Source of the DNA: DATLLN01 sp963809205 | Lineage (GTDB): Bacteria > Actinomycetota > Thermoleophilia > Gaiellales > JAICJC01 | Direction: 5' to 3' | NCBI GenBank assembly: GCA_963809205.1 | Contig: CAWEIS010000004.1 | Coordinates: 310,001-374,000 of the forward strand | DNA length: 64,000 bases | Part shown: positions 1 through 10,365 of the stretch, piece by piece | Numbering within the stretch: position 1 is the stretch's first letter | Layout: every line of letters begins with the position of its first letter | Program-made: the position numbers and the translations under genes | The notes under the pieces: model-generated | What the model was told of the DNA's origin: nothing | Database searches by the model: none | Seen by the model: the letters and a program-made list of their open reading frames with translations, nothing else

Positions 1-1201
1 GCCGGGCGGTCGCGGTGGTCACGGTGTCGCGCGGGCGGGGCACCCGGCCGAGCTCCAGCTGCACCAGCCCGCCCACCGTCTCCGCCTCGCTCTCCAGCAC
101 GATGCCGTAGTCGGCCAGGTCGACGAGCGGCGTGTCGCCGGGCGACGACGGCGCCGGCGGAGAGGCGGCGGATGCCGGCCGGGCGGTCGCTCTCGTCCTC
201 GATCTCGCCGACGATCTCCTCGACGATGTCCTCGACGGTGACGACGCCGGCGAGCGTGCCGTACTCGTCCACGATGGCGGCGATCGAGACGCGCTCGTCC
301 TGCAGGCGGCCAGCAGCAGGTCGAGCGGATGCGTCTCCGGCGCGATCGGCATCTCGTGCACGACGGTCGGCCGTCGGCGTCGCCGCGCGACCGTCGAGCA
401 GCGCGGCTGCGAGAGGTCGCGGGCGTAGACGACGCCGAGCAGGCCCCGTCGTCGGGGAGCGACCGGCAGCGCGCGAGCGCCCGCGCGTCAGGGCGCGCCG
501 CAGCGCGTCTCGCCGACCGACTCCTGCCTCGCGCCAGCGACACCCGGCGGCGCGGCGTCATGACGTCGCTGCGCGCGCCGCTCGTCGAGCGTGAAGACGC
601 CGCGCAGGACCCGCGCGTCCGCTGGATCGACCTGGCCCGAGGCGGTCAGGCCGCCGATCAGCTGGCGCAGCTCCTCGAGGGTCGCGCCGCCGTGCCCGGT
701 GCCGGCCGGCCGCCGAACAGCGCGCACGATGGCGTTCGAGGCGCGTTGAGCGACGTCACCAGCGGCCGCAGTACGCGGTGGAAGACCTCCAGCGGCCAGG
801 CGCACGAGCACCACCACGCGCTCGGCCGAGCCGATGGCGAAGCTCTTGGGCGCCTGCTCGCCGATGGTGATGTGCAGCGCCGTCATGATCAGCAGGGCGC
901 GGATGGTCGCGATCACCGCGGCCGCGTCGGCGGCGCAGTCGACTGCGAATGCGGGCTCGATCAGCTCCGCGATCGTCGGCTCGCCGATCGCGCCGAGGGC
1001 CAGCGAGGCGATCGTGATCCCGAGCTGGCAGGCCGCGAGGTACTCGTCCAGCGAGCCCGCTGCCTGCGCACCAGCCGGCGCACGCCGGCCTCGGCCGGCC
1101 ATGCGCTCCGGGCGCGCCGACACCAGCGCGAACTCCGCCGCGACGAAGAAACCGTTGACCAGCACGAGCACGACGATGGCCAGCAGGGCGACGGTAGTCA
1201 T
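1..1201 (-). CDS. HlyC/CorC-family (CNNM) membrane protein with CBS domains, partial and frame-broken
   Basis: An integral membrane protein of the hemolysin-C/CorC/CNNM family, usually linked to Mg/Co ion transport. The N-terminus (from ATG at 1201) has the typical first transmembrane helix followed by a stretch reading FFVAAEFALVSARPERM, then the DUF21 helices. The paired CBS region appears around 300-180, including VDEYGTLAGVVTVEDIVEEI in another frame. Coding jumps between frames at several places, so the reading is stitched together. The window edge removes the C-terminus, where the CorC/HlyC domain would end. It lies 2 bp downstream of the aldo/keto reductase stop, so they may be co-transcribed. 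The family is clear; the exact ion is unknown. Confidence 0.75.
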
Positions 1202-1203
1202 GC

Positions 1204-2346
1204 TCAGCCGGACATGACGAGGTCGCGCTCGGGGACGATGCCCCAGCGCTGCGCCGTCGCCCGCAGGTCGTCGTCCAGCGGCCAGGCGTCGGCCCGCGCG
1301 TCGCCCTCGTGGGACGGCGAGCCGCCCTTCAGCGCCATGCTGCCGGTGTTGTCGCCGATGGCCGCGATCTCGGCCAGGTCCTCGGCCGTCAGGGGCACGA
1401 CCTGCGGGACGCCGGCCAGCTCGGCGCGCTTGGCCTCGATCGGCTTGCGCGTCGGCGCCCGGCTCCTGGATCAGCGTCGGCGCCACGCACGCGACCGCCG
1501 GCTGCGCCAGCGTCCACTGGCAGGCGAGCTGCAGCGGGGTCAGGCCGTGGCGCTCGGCGATCGGCCGCATCCGGTCGAGCCGCTCGCGCGCCGGCGTCGA
1601 CCCAGCCGGCCGGGCGGAACGCGCGGTGGTCGCGCGGCGCGGAGCTCGTCCTCGTCGGGCACGTCGTCGTGGAAGATGCCGCCGTAGTCGACGACCCGCG
1701 CCAGCACCGCACGTCGTGCGCTCGCAGGCCGGCAGCGCCAGCCGGCCGGGCCACGGCTCGAACGGGTTCAGGATCAGCATCGCCCAGTCGATCAGCGTCG
1801 CCGAACCGCTCCAGGCAGCGATCACGTCGAGCGTGAAGCCGTTGGCCGGCCCCGGCGCGACGCCGATCGCGTCGCGTCAGGCCCTCGTCGCGCAGCGCCG
1901 CCATGCGCGTCCCAGACGGCCTCGCGACGAGTAGCCGATGCGGTCGGGGTTGTGCAGCAGCAGCACGTCGAAGCGGTCGGCGCCGCAGCGCTCGAGGCTG
2001 CGCTCGGCCGCCGTCGCGCAGGTAGTCGGCGTACGCGTCCGGGCCGCGCAGCGCGGGATCGGTGAAGCGCGGGATAGCCCTTCGCGCCCTGCGCGCTCGC
2101 CGTCGTAGAAGTCGTGGCCGATCATGCCCGACCAGCCGGTAGCGTCGCCGGTCGAGGCCGGCCAGCGCCGCGCCCGACCGCTCGTCGGCGGCGCCCTGGC
2201 CGTAGACGTCGGCGGTGACGACGGTGCGGATCCGCGCGTCGGGGCGCAGCAGCGCGACCAGCCGCTCGTCGTCGATCGGCATCGCCGAAGTGCATGTGAC
2301 GCCCGCCGCTCCACGAGCCCAGCGCAGCACGTCCGAGTCCGGTCAT
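1204..2346 (-). CDS. Aldo/keto reductase family oxidoreductase, frame-broken
   Basis: An NAD(P)H-dependent aldo/keto reductase, cytosolic, substrate unknown. Pieces in three frames join into one protein: TADVYGQGAADE (the Asp/Tyr active-site region), GFTLDVIAAWERFGD, LLLHNPDRIGYSS, LACQWTLAQPAVACVAPTL and a C-terminus ending VPERDLVMSG. The combined length of about 375 residues fits the longer galactose-dehydrogenase-like members of the family. The ATG at 2346 is chosen because a TACCCT -10 box (2359-2354) lies 7 nt upstream. The gene is divergent from pgi, with only 25 bp between start codons. The frame breaks look like sequence errors because the conserved blocks all survive. Confidence 0.7.
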
Positions 2347-2353
2347 CCCCGAC

Positions 2354-2363
2354 AGGGTAACGT
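2354..2363. promoter_or_regulatory. Overlapping divergent -10 boxes between the aldo/keto reductase and pgi
   Basis: On the minus strand TACCCT (2359-2354) sits 7 nt before the reductase ATG. On the plus strand TAACGT (2358-2363) sits 8 nt before the pgi GTG. The two hexamers share two bases. Both positions imply mRNAs with almost no leader, and the polymerases would compete for the same DNA. No -35 elements are obvious. Confidence 0.5.
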
Positions 2364-2371
2364 TCGCGATC

Positions 2372-3997
<1,626 letters not shown>

Positions 3998-4024
3998 TCC
4001 CGGCCGCCGGTCTATCGTCCCGGC

Positions 4025-5343
4025 GTGGGCGGGCCCGCACGAGTGGGGAGTTGGCTGCGCGGCATGGCCGTCGACACCAGCGCGCTGCGCTATTCGCGGG
4101 ACTACCGGCTGCTGGTGCTCGGCGGCTTCGTGTCCGGCCTGGGCACCCAGGTGACGCTGGTCGCGCTGCCCTACCAGGTGTACGTGCATCACCGGGTCGT
4201 CGCTGATGGTCGGCCTGATCGGCCTGGCCGAGCTGATCCCGCTGGTCTGCGTGTCGCTGGTCGGCGGCACGCTGGCCGACCGGCTCGACCGCCGCCGGCT
4301 GCTGCTCGCCTCGCAGGTGGCGATGCTGTCGACGTCGGCCGCGCTGGCGGTGGGCGCGGTGCACGGCTCGCCGCCGGTCGCCGTGCTGTTCCTGCTGGCC
4401 GGGATCGCGGCCGGCGGGTCGGCGATCGACCGGCCCAGCCGGGCTCGCCATCCTGCCCAACCTGGTCGACCGCACGCGGCTGCGCTCGGCGATCTCCTTC
4501 AACTACGGCCTGTGGCAGCTGACGCGGCGTGGTCGGCCCGGCGCTGGGCGGGGCGATCATCGCCGTGTTCGGACTGAGGCTGGGCGTACGGGATCGACGT
4601 CGCCACGTTCATCGCCATGCTGATCGCGGTCTGGATGATCCACCCGCAGCGGCCGCCGGCGCCGACGAGCACGAGCCGTTCTTCCGCTCGCTGGTCGGCG
4701 GGCTGCGCTTCGCCTGGAGCAAGGGGGAGCTGATGGGCAGCTTCGTGATCGACATCCTGGCGATGACGTTCGGCATGCCGCGCGCGCTGTTCCCGGCGCT
4801 CTCGCTGACCGTGTACCACGCCGGGGCCGCGGGCGTCGGCCTGCTCTACGCGGCCGTGTCGGCGGGCGCGGTGGTCGCCGCGTTCACCACCGGCTGGCTG
4901 GGCACGGCCACGCGGCTGGGCCGGATCGTGGTCTTCGCGGTGCTGGTCTGGGGTTCGGCATCGTCGTCCTCGGCCTGACGGCCAGCCTGTGGGTGGCGAT
5001 GGCCGCGCTGACGATCGCCGGTGCGGCCGACAGCGTCAGCGCCGTCTGCCGCTCGACGATCCTGCAGACCGCCACGCCCGACTCGATGCGCGGCCGGATG
5101 TCCTCGATCTTCATGCTGGTCGTGGCCGGCGGGCCGCGGGTCGGCGACGTCGAGTCGGGCGTCGTCGCGGCGGCGGCCGGCACGCAGGCGTCCGTCGTCT
5201 CGGGCGGCCTGCTGTGCATGCTCGGGGTGGCGCCGATCGTGCTGGCCTTCCCGGCCTTCTGGCGCTACGAGGAGCACCCGGTTGGGTCCGAGCCCCAGGG
5301 CCCGGACCCCGTAGATCAGGTCACGCCGACCGCGGCCAGCTGA
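4025..5343 (+). CDS. MFS transporter of the EntS-like (MFS_3) type, frame-broken
   Basis: A major facilitator superfamily membrane protein of about 430 residues and 12 helices, most like the enterobactin-exporter/MFS_3 group. Recognisable blocks: YSRDYRLLVLGGFVSGLG near the start, VSLVGGTLADRLDRRRLLL (the A-motif loop), FNYGLWQLT, and TPDSMRGRMSSIFMLVVAGG in the second half. The GTG at 4025 is taken as start because TATCGT (4013-4018) lies 6 nt upstream; an internal ATG at 4064 is the alternative. Frame breaks near 4194, 4441, 4515, 4577, 4660 and 4950. At 4577 an A separates two good codons and cannot be a homopolymer slip. Substrate not predictable. Confidence 0.75.
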
Positions 5344-5378
5344 ACAGCGTGCGCAAGGGGAATCGCCATTTAATCCCA

Positions 5379-5397
5379 GGCCGCCGTGGCGGCGGCC
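5379..5397. terminator. Possible bidirectional terminator hairpin between convergent MFS genes
   Basis: GGCCGCC (5379-5385) and GGCGGCC (5391-5397) form a 7-bp stem with a 5-nt loop, between the stop codons of two convergent transporter genes (5343 and 5410). There is no clear T run, so this may be a weak or non-canonical terminator. Confidence 0.35.
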
Positions 5398-5409
5398 CGG
5401 GTACGTCGC

Positions 5410-6870
5410 TCAGTCGCCGGCCTCGTAGGCGGGAGCCAGCGCGCGCTCCTCGGTTGCGCGTCACCGGCTCCTCGTGATGCGTCCGGACGAACAGGAACGC
5501 GACGATGGCGCCGGTCAGGGCGAACACGGCCGAGTACTGCAGGGAGTGGGACAGCGCGTAGATGAAGACGTCGGACTGGCCGTGGCCCTCGGCGGCGCGG
5601 GCCGCCGACAGGTGGCTGAACACGGCGGTCAGTGCCGCGACGCCGAACACGCCGCCGATCATCCGCACCATCGACAGCACGCCGGAGGCGGCGCCGGCCT
5701 TCGTCCGGTCGACCGAACCCATCACCGCAGCCGTCATCGGCGACATGGTCATTCCCATGCCGATGCCGCCCACGATGAACGCCGGCAGCAGCGTCAGGTA
5801 GCCGCTGGAGTCGGTGATCCGCGATTCCAGGAACAGCGACAGCGAGACCATCGTCATGCCACCGGTCAGCAGCCAGCGCGAGCCGTACTTGTCGGACAGC
5901 CGGCCGGCGATCGGTGCGGTGACGATGATCAGGATCGTCATCGGCAGGAACCGCACGCCGGTCTCCAGCGCTGACAGTCCCGAGGATCGTCTGCATGTAG
6001 ATGGTCAGGAAGAAGAAGGTCGCGAACATCGAGAACGTGACCAGGAACGCGGTCGCGTTGCCCGCGTTGAACGTGCGGTTGCGGAAGAACGACAGGTCGA
6101 GCATGGGGTCGCTCTGCCGCCACTGCAGCAGTCCGAAGGCGGTCAGCCCGACCGCCGCGATCGCGAACTCGGTGAGGATGCGCGGGGACGTCCACCCGTA
6201 GTCATTCGACTGGACGAGCGCCAGCACGAGCGCGCCGAGGCCGACGCGTCAGCGTCAGGATGCCGGCGAAGTCGACCCGCCGCACCGCGGCCGGGTCGCG
6301 CGACTCCTGCACCGCGTAGATCGTAACCGGGATGGCGATCAGCGCCACCGGCACGTTGAGGAAGAAGATCCACTCCCAGCCGGCCTTCTCGACCAGCAGT
6401 CCGCCGACCACCGGGCCCATGCCCAGCGCCAGGCCGGAGATGCCGGCCCACAGGCCGAGGGCGCGGCCCCGCTCGGGGCCCTGGAAGGCGTTGGTGATGA
6501 TGGACAGCGAGCCGGGCATCAGGAATGCCGCGCCCACGCCCTGCACGCCGCGGAACACGATCAGCTGATCGATCGACTGGGACAGCCCGGCGCCGATCGA
6601 GCCGAGCGTGAAGACGACCACGCCGGCCAGGAACATGCGCTTGCGCCCGAACACGTCGCCCAGGCGGCCGCCGGTGACGAGCAGCACGCCGAACACCAGG
6701 GTGTAGGCGTTGACCGTCCACGACAGGTTGGAGATGGAGGCGTGGAACTGCGCCCGGATCGCCGGCAGGGCGATGTTCACGACCGTGTTGTCGAGCATCA
6801 CCATGAACAGCGCGAAACACATCGCGCCCAGCGTCCACCACTTGCGGTTTTCCTCGGTGATGGCGGGCAT
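5410..6870 (-). CDS. DHA2-family (EmrB/QacA-like) multidrug MFS exporter
   Basis: A 14-helix drug:proton antiporter of the DHA2 family. Helix 1 carries FALFMVMLDNTVVNIALPAI, with the family's helix-1 aspartate, followed by GGRLGDVFGRKRMFLAG (motif A) and GLALGMGPVVGGLLV (motif C). About 490 residues, normal for the family. The ATG overlaps the stop of the upstream marR gene by one base, so translation is coupled and the pair forms an efflux operon. Three one-base insertions break the frame: near 6246, at 5978 and at 5452. Correcting the last gives the C-terminus ALAPAYEAGD and a stop at 5410. Substrate unknown. Confidence 0.85.
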
Positions 6871-7325
6871 CAGCGGCTCCCTCCCTCTGCGGCTGCCTCC
6901 ACTCGGCGGACCGCGTCGAGCAGCTGCTCCAGCTCGCGGGCGGACAGCACGGTGAACGCCTGGCCGACGCGGTACTGGAACGCCGGGAGCCGCGTCTGCA
7001 GCTCGGCGCCCTGCTCGGTCAGCTTGATCCAGACCACGCGGCGGTCGTCGTTGTCGCGCTCGCGCTCAACCAGGCCGTGGAGCTCCAGCCGGTCGACGAC
7101 GCCGGTGGCGGTCGACGCCAGCATGTCGCACTCGCGGCCCAGCTCGCGGGCGCTCAGACGCCCGTCGGCAGCGGCCAGCGTGTGCAGGGCCATGCCCTGG
7201 GGCACGGTCAGCCCGAGGGCCTCCAGATCAGCGCGGATCGAGCGCTTGGTGCTCTTCGCGACCCGGAAGATCGCGGCGGCCAGCTCGTTGGCCAGCTCGT
7301 TCTTCGTGATGGTTTTCGTAGACAT
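6870..7325 (-). CDS. MarR-family transcriptional regulator of the efflux operon
   Basis: A 151-residue winged-helix regulator. The recognition region reads SARELGRECDMLASTATGVV, followed by the wing RLELHGLVERERDNDDRRVV, both typical of MarR. It begins at ATG 7325 behind an AGGA Shine-Dalgarno; an upstream in-frame start at 7364 exists but has no ribosome site. The stop overlaps the start of the DHA2 exporter, so it very probably represses its own operon and responds to a small toxic ligand, as EmrR and MarR do. The start codon lies inside the left arm of the long palindrome described separately. Confidence 0.85.
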   Translation of the reverse strand: MSTKTITKNELANELAAAIFRVAKSTKRSIRADLEALGLTVPQGMALHTLAAADGRLSARELGRECDMLASTATGVVDRLELHGLVERERDNDDRRVVWIKLTEQGAELQTRLPAFQYRVGQAFTVLSARELEQLLDAVRRVEAAAEGGSR

Positions 7326-7373
7326 AGTTCCTGTGCTCTCATTTCTCGTAAGAAAACTTCGCACACGAACTAT
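7324..7373. promoter_or_regulatory. 50-bp interrupted palindrome at the marR start, probable MarR operator
   Basis: ATAGTTCCTGTGC (7324-7336) and GCACACGAACTAT (7361-7373) are inverted repeats matching at 12 of 13 positions. An inner repeat TTTCT-CGTA-AGAAA (7342-7355) is centred on exactly the same point, 7348/7349. On the minus strand, TATAGT (7375-7370) is a good -10 box next to the outer arm. The location over the promoter and start codon fits autorepression by the MarR protein it precedes. Confidence 0.65.
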
Positions 7374-7400
7374 AGCAGAACGAACGACCGGTGGTGAGAG

Positions 7401-8846
7401 TCACTCCGTGGAGATGAAGACGCTCTTCAGCTCGGTGTTGTGCTCGAGGGCGTGCATCCCGAGCTCCTTGCCGACGCCGGACTGCTTGTACCCACCGAAC
7501 GGCGTCTGCGCGAACACGCTGGAGTTGGTGTTGACGCCGAGCACACCAGTGCGCAGCGCGCGGGCGACCCGCAGCTGGCGAGCCCCGTCCCGCGTCCACA
7601 GCGACCCGGACAGGCCGTACGGCGTGTCGTTCGCGATTCGCACCGCCTCCGCCTCGTCGCGGAAGGTGAGCACCGTGACGACCGGTCCGAAGATCTCCTC
7701 GCGGGCGACCGTCATCTCGTTCGTCGCGTCGTCGAGCACGGTCGGGTTGATGAAGAACCCGTCGGAGAGCTCGCCGCCCGGGCGGTCGCCGCCGGTGACG
7801 ATCGTCGCGCCCTCGCCGACGCCGGTGCGGATGTAGCCCTCGACCGTCTCGCGCTGGCCGGCCGAGATCATCGGCCCGACCTGCGTGTCGGGATCCTCGG
7901 GTGCGCCGACGCGGATGGCGGCGGCGGTGGCCGCGTACCGCTCGACCAGCTCGTCCTTGACCGACTCCTCGACGATCAGCCGCGACCGCGCGCAGCAGTC
8001 CTGGCCGCAGTTCTCGAACACGGCGAACGGCGCCAGCGACCCCACCTTCTCGAGGTCGGCGTCGGCGAACACCACGCATGCCGACTTGCCGCCCAGCTCC
8101 AGCGTCACCCGCTTGATCGTCGCCGCGGCCCGCCGCGCGATCTCGGAGCCGACGGCGGTCGAGCCCGTGAAGCCGATCTTGCCCACGTCCGGGTGCTCGA
8201 CCAGCGCATTGCCGACCGATGCCCCCGGCCCGGGGACAACGTTCAGGGCGCCCGCGGGCAGGCCGGCCTCGACGGCCAGCTCGGCGTAGCGAAGCGCCGA
8301 GAGCGGCGTCAGGCTGGCCGGCTTGAGGACGACCGTGTTGCCCGCCGCCAGCGCGGGCGCGGCCTTCCAGTTGGCGATGTTCAGCGGGAAGTTCCACGGC
8401 GTGATCAGGCCGACCACGCCGATCGGCTCGCGGAACGTGAGCGCCACGCCGTCGCGTTCGACGGGGATCGTGTGGCCGAAGAACTTGTCCACGGCGCCCG
8501 CGTAGTAGCGGATCACGTCGACGATCATCGAGAGCTGCCCGCGGGCGTCGCCGATCGGCATGCCGACGTTGCGGCACTCGAGCAGGGCCAGCTCCTCGGC
8601 GTGCTCCTCGACCACGTTCGCGAACCTGTGCATCGTCCGGCCCCGCGTCACCGGCGACAGCGCACCCCAGGTCTCGTACGCCCTGGCGGCCGCGGCGACC
8701 GCCCGGTTGACGTCCTCGACGCCCGCCTCGGCCACGGTTGCGAGCGGGCGGGCGCTCGCCGGGTTCACCACCTCGAACGTCCGTCCCTCGGCGGCGGGCA
8801 GGCGCTCGCCGCCGATCAGCAGCTCCTCGGTCAGCGTTGCCGACAC
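7401..8846 (-). CDS. NAD(P)-dependent aldehyde dehydrogenase
   Basis: A 481-residue aldehyde dehydrogenase oxidising an aldehyde to its acid in the cytosol. Visible motifs: the Rossmann/entry block GVVGLITPWNFPLNIANWK, KPASLTPLSAL, GFTGSTAVG, catalytic Glu in VTLELGGKSA (about residue 250), the nucleophilic Cys in ENCGQDCCARSR (about 283), and EIFGPVV. The GTG at 8846 is preceded by a strong GGAGG. It starts 2 bp after the DmdA-like gene, so the two form an operon. In the context of the neighbouring gamma-glutamyl ligase and hydrolase it could act like PuuC on a gamma-glutamyl aminoaldehyde; that is an inference. Confidence 0.88.
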   Translation of the reverse strand: MSATLTEELLIGGERLPAAEGRTFEVVNPASARPLATVAEAGVEDVNRAVAAAARAYETWGALSPVTRGRTMHRFANVVEEHAEELALLECRNVGMPIGDARGQLSMIVDVIRYYAGAVDKFFGHTIPVERDGVALTFREPIGVVGLITPWNFPLNIANWKAAPALAAGNTVVLKPASLTPLSALRYAELAVEAGLPAGALNVVPGPGASVGNALVEHPDVGKIGFTGSTAVGSEIARRAAATIKRVTLELGGKSACVVFADADLEKVGSLAPFAVFENCGQDCCARSRLIVEESVKDELVERYAATAAAIRVGAPEDPDTQVGPMISAGQRETVEGYIRTGVGEGATIVTGGDRPGGELSDGFFINPTVLDDATNEMTVAREEIFGPVVTVLTFRDEAEAVRIANDTPYGLSGSLWTRDGARQLRVARALRTGVLGVNTNSSVFAQTPFGGYKQSGVGKELGMHALEHNTELKSVFISTE

Positions 8847-8848
8847 GG

Positions 8849-9970
8849 TCAACCTCCTTCTGCGGAACGCGCGACGAACGGCAGCTCGGTGACCTCGACC
8901 GGATCGCCGCCGTCCGGATGGTCGAGCACCAGCTCCACGCCGGGCTCGGCCAGGTCGGCGCGCACGAGGCCGATGGCAATCGCGCGGCCCAGCCTGGGGG
9001 AGAACGTGACCCAGCGGGTGGCGCCCACCCGCTCGCCGTTCTGCCTGAGCGCCCACTCTGACTCCAGCCGGGGCAGCCGGTGGTCGGGGCCGAGCAGCCC
9101 GACCTGGCGCCGCGCAGCGCCCCGGTCGCGCACCGCGAGCAGCGCATCGCGGCCGATGAAGTCCGCGCCGTCCAGGTCGACCAGCCGCGGGTTCGCCTCC
9201 AGGGCGTTGACCTTCATGCCCGTCGCCAGGTTCGTGTCGGTGATCCCCGACTCGACGGCGCGGGCGATGTTCGGTCCGGTGATCATCATGTCGTACGGAC
9301 GTCCCGCCTCGACCACCGCATCCCACAGCTCGAGCGCGCGGTCGCTTCCCAGCGGGTAGATCTCGTAGCCCAGCTCGTGGCTCCAGCCGGTGCGGCTGAC
9401 GATCGAGTCGACCCCGGCCACGGTCACCGGCATGCACCGGAAGTGCCCCAGCCGGTCGGTCGAGCCGCCGCTCAGCGCCGCCATCACGTCTCCCGACTTC
9501 GGTCCCTGCACCTGCAGCGGCGGGATGTCCGGCTCCGATACCTCGGCGTCCATACCGGCGCCGACCCCCACGCCCTTGGCCCACAGCAGCAGGTCGATAT
9601 TGCCGTGCGACAGCCAGAACGTGTCCTCGAAGGGCCGCAGCATCACCGGATCGCAGAGCACCGTGCCGGTCTGGTCGCAGATGAACCCGTAGCGGCACTC
9701 GCCGACCGCCATCGCCGACATATCGCGGCTCGCCAGCAGGTCGGCCAGCCGGGCGGCGTCGGGCCCCTCGAGCTGGCATTGGCGTTGGGCGCCGACGTCC
9801 CACAGGGTCACGCGCTCGGTCAGCGCGGCGTACTCCTCGGCCGGGTCGCGACCGTACGCCATCGGCATGTACATGTGGTTGTAGGCCATGTATTCCGTGG
9901 CCCCGGCAGCCTCGGTGCGGGGGAAGTACGGAGACCGCCGGACGTTCGGGTGCAGGAGGTGGCTGGCCAT
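8849..9970 (-). CDS. GcvT/DmdA-like tetrahydrofolate-dependent aminomethyl- or methyltransferase
   Basis: A 373-residue protein of the glycine-cleavage T family. It resembles dimethylsulfoniopropionate demethylase (DmdA) more than true GcvT: RRSPYFPRTEAAGATEYMAY near the N-terminus, YNHMYMP, LWDVGAQRQ, the block around SRDMSAMAVGECRYGF with CDQTGTVLCDPVM, and LQVQGPKSGDVMA. Such enzymes move a methyl or methylene group to tetrahydrofolate. No gcvH or gcvP is nearby, which argues against glycine cleavage. It is first in an operon with the aldehyde dehydrogenase. Start ATG 9970 has GGGTGG upstream. The substrate is unknown: an N- or S-methylated compound is likely. Confidence 0.75.
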   Translation of the reverse strand: MASHLLHPNVRRSPYFPRTEAAGATEYMAYNHMYMPMAYGRDPAEEYAALTERVTLWDVGAQRQCQLEGPDAARLADLLASRDMSAMAVGECRYGFICDQTGTVLCDPVMLRPFEDTFWLSHGNIDLLLWAKGVGVGAGMDAEVSEPDIPPLQVQGPKSGDVMAALSGGSTDRLGHFRCMPVTVAGVDSIVSRTGWSHELGYEIYPLGSDRALELWDAVVEAGRPYDMMITGPNIARAVESGITDTNLATGMKVNALEANPRLVDLDGADFIGRDALLAVRDRGAARRQVGLLGPDHRLPRLESEWALRQNGERVGATRWVTFSPRLGRAIAIGLVRADLAEPGVELVLDHPDGGDPVEVTELPFVARSAEGG

Positions 9971-10022
9971 GGCGCCACCCTACCAGCGGCGGTTCGCGCT
10001 CAAGTCGCCGGAGGATCTGCCG

Positions 10023-10072
10023 ATGTATATCCGTTATCTGTTCGGTTGTGTTCTGGTTATGGCGATATACAT
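10023..10072. repeat. Perfect 9-bp inverted repeat in the divergent control region
   Basis: ATGTATATC (10023-10031) and GATATACAT (10064-10072) are exact inverted repeats separated by 32 bp. They lie between the DmdA-like operon (minus) and the small gene at 10112 (plus), in a stretch clearly richer in A and T than its surroundings. The right arm ends 4 bp before the -35 of the plus-strand promoter. This fits a pair of operator half-sites or two sites bridged by a regulator; the binding protein is unknown. Confidence 0.5.
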
Positions 10073-10076
10073 ACGG

Positions 10077-10105
10077 TTGATCAGCGATTCTTCCTGAGGT
10101 ATACT
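10077..10105 (+). promoter_or_regulatory. Sigma-70-type promoter of the small gene, leaderless geometry
   Basis: TTGATC (10077-10082), a spacer of exactly 17 bp, and TATACT (10100-10105). The ATG at 10112 comes 6 nt after the -10 box, so transcription would begin at or within a base or two of the start codon. This is the best -35/-10 pair in the window. Confidence 0.7.
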
Positions 10106-10111
10106 GTGTAC

Positions 10112-10291
10112 ATGATGAACATACTTCCCATCTATCAGGCAAACACGCAGCGTCGCGGCCCCCGTCGCGAGACGGAGCGCGAGCTGCTGATGCGGGTCGC
10201 CAAGGAGCAGCAGCGCGAGGAGCGCCGCGAGCGCCGCAGCGCGATCGTCCGCCGGGTTACCGGTCGGCGAGATGGCCGGAAGGCCCGCTGA
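10112..10291 (+). CDS. Small arginine-rich basic protein (59 aa), unknown
   Basis: Not recognised. The 59-residue product starts MMNILPIYQANTQRRGP and then becomes almost entirely charged (RRETERELLMRVAKE, QQREERRERRSA, GRRDGRKAR at the end), with about one third arginine and a likely single long helix. It has no membrane segment or signal peptide. Support for a real gene is structural: a good promoter at 10077-10105 with leaderless spacing, and a strong hairpin 5 bp after the stop. It is divergent from the DmdA-like operon across an inverted repeat. The composition suggests binding to nucleic acid or an acidic partner, but nothing shows function. Confidence 0.6.
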   Translation: MMNILPIYQANTQRRGPRRETERELLMRVAKEQQREERRERRSAIVRRVTGRRDGRKAR

Positions 10292-10296
10292 TCGCT

Positions 10297-10333
10297 GACA
10301 GCCGCCGGGAGGCAGGAGCCTCCGGCGGCTGTC
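10297..10333. terminator. Strong hairpin terminator between convergent genes
   Basis: GACAGCCGCCGGGAGGC pairs with GCCTCCGGCGGCTGTC around a 4-nt loop; only one base bulges. It follows the small gene's stop at 10291 and precedes the stop of the convergent ligase gene (10366). A short GCATTTA follows on the plus strand. It probably serves both directions. Confidence 0.75.
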
Positions 10334-10365
10334 GCATTTAAGGAGCGGCTCCGCCCCGCCGGGCG

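Noticed and set aside
8849..9970. A canonical glycine-cleavage T protein (gcvT)
   Set aside because: No gcvH, gcvP or glycine riboswitch is nearby, and the N-terminal and central blocks resemble DmdA-type demethylases more closely.
9971..10111. A riboswitch upstream of the DmdA-like gene
   Set aside because: The AT-rich gap holds promoter elements and an inverted repeat, but no conserved aptamer core that I can recognise, and the plus-strand transcript has no leader.
7401..10142. A 913-residue fused protein spanning the aldehyde dehydrogenase and the region upstream
   Set aside because: Only the last 481 residues are aldehyde dehydrogenase. The first part is low-complexity Arg-rich sequence antisense and out of frame to the DmdA-like gene, whose own frame has clear family motifs, and a GGAGG-GTG start sits at 8846.
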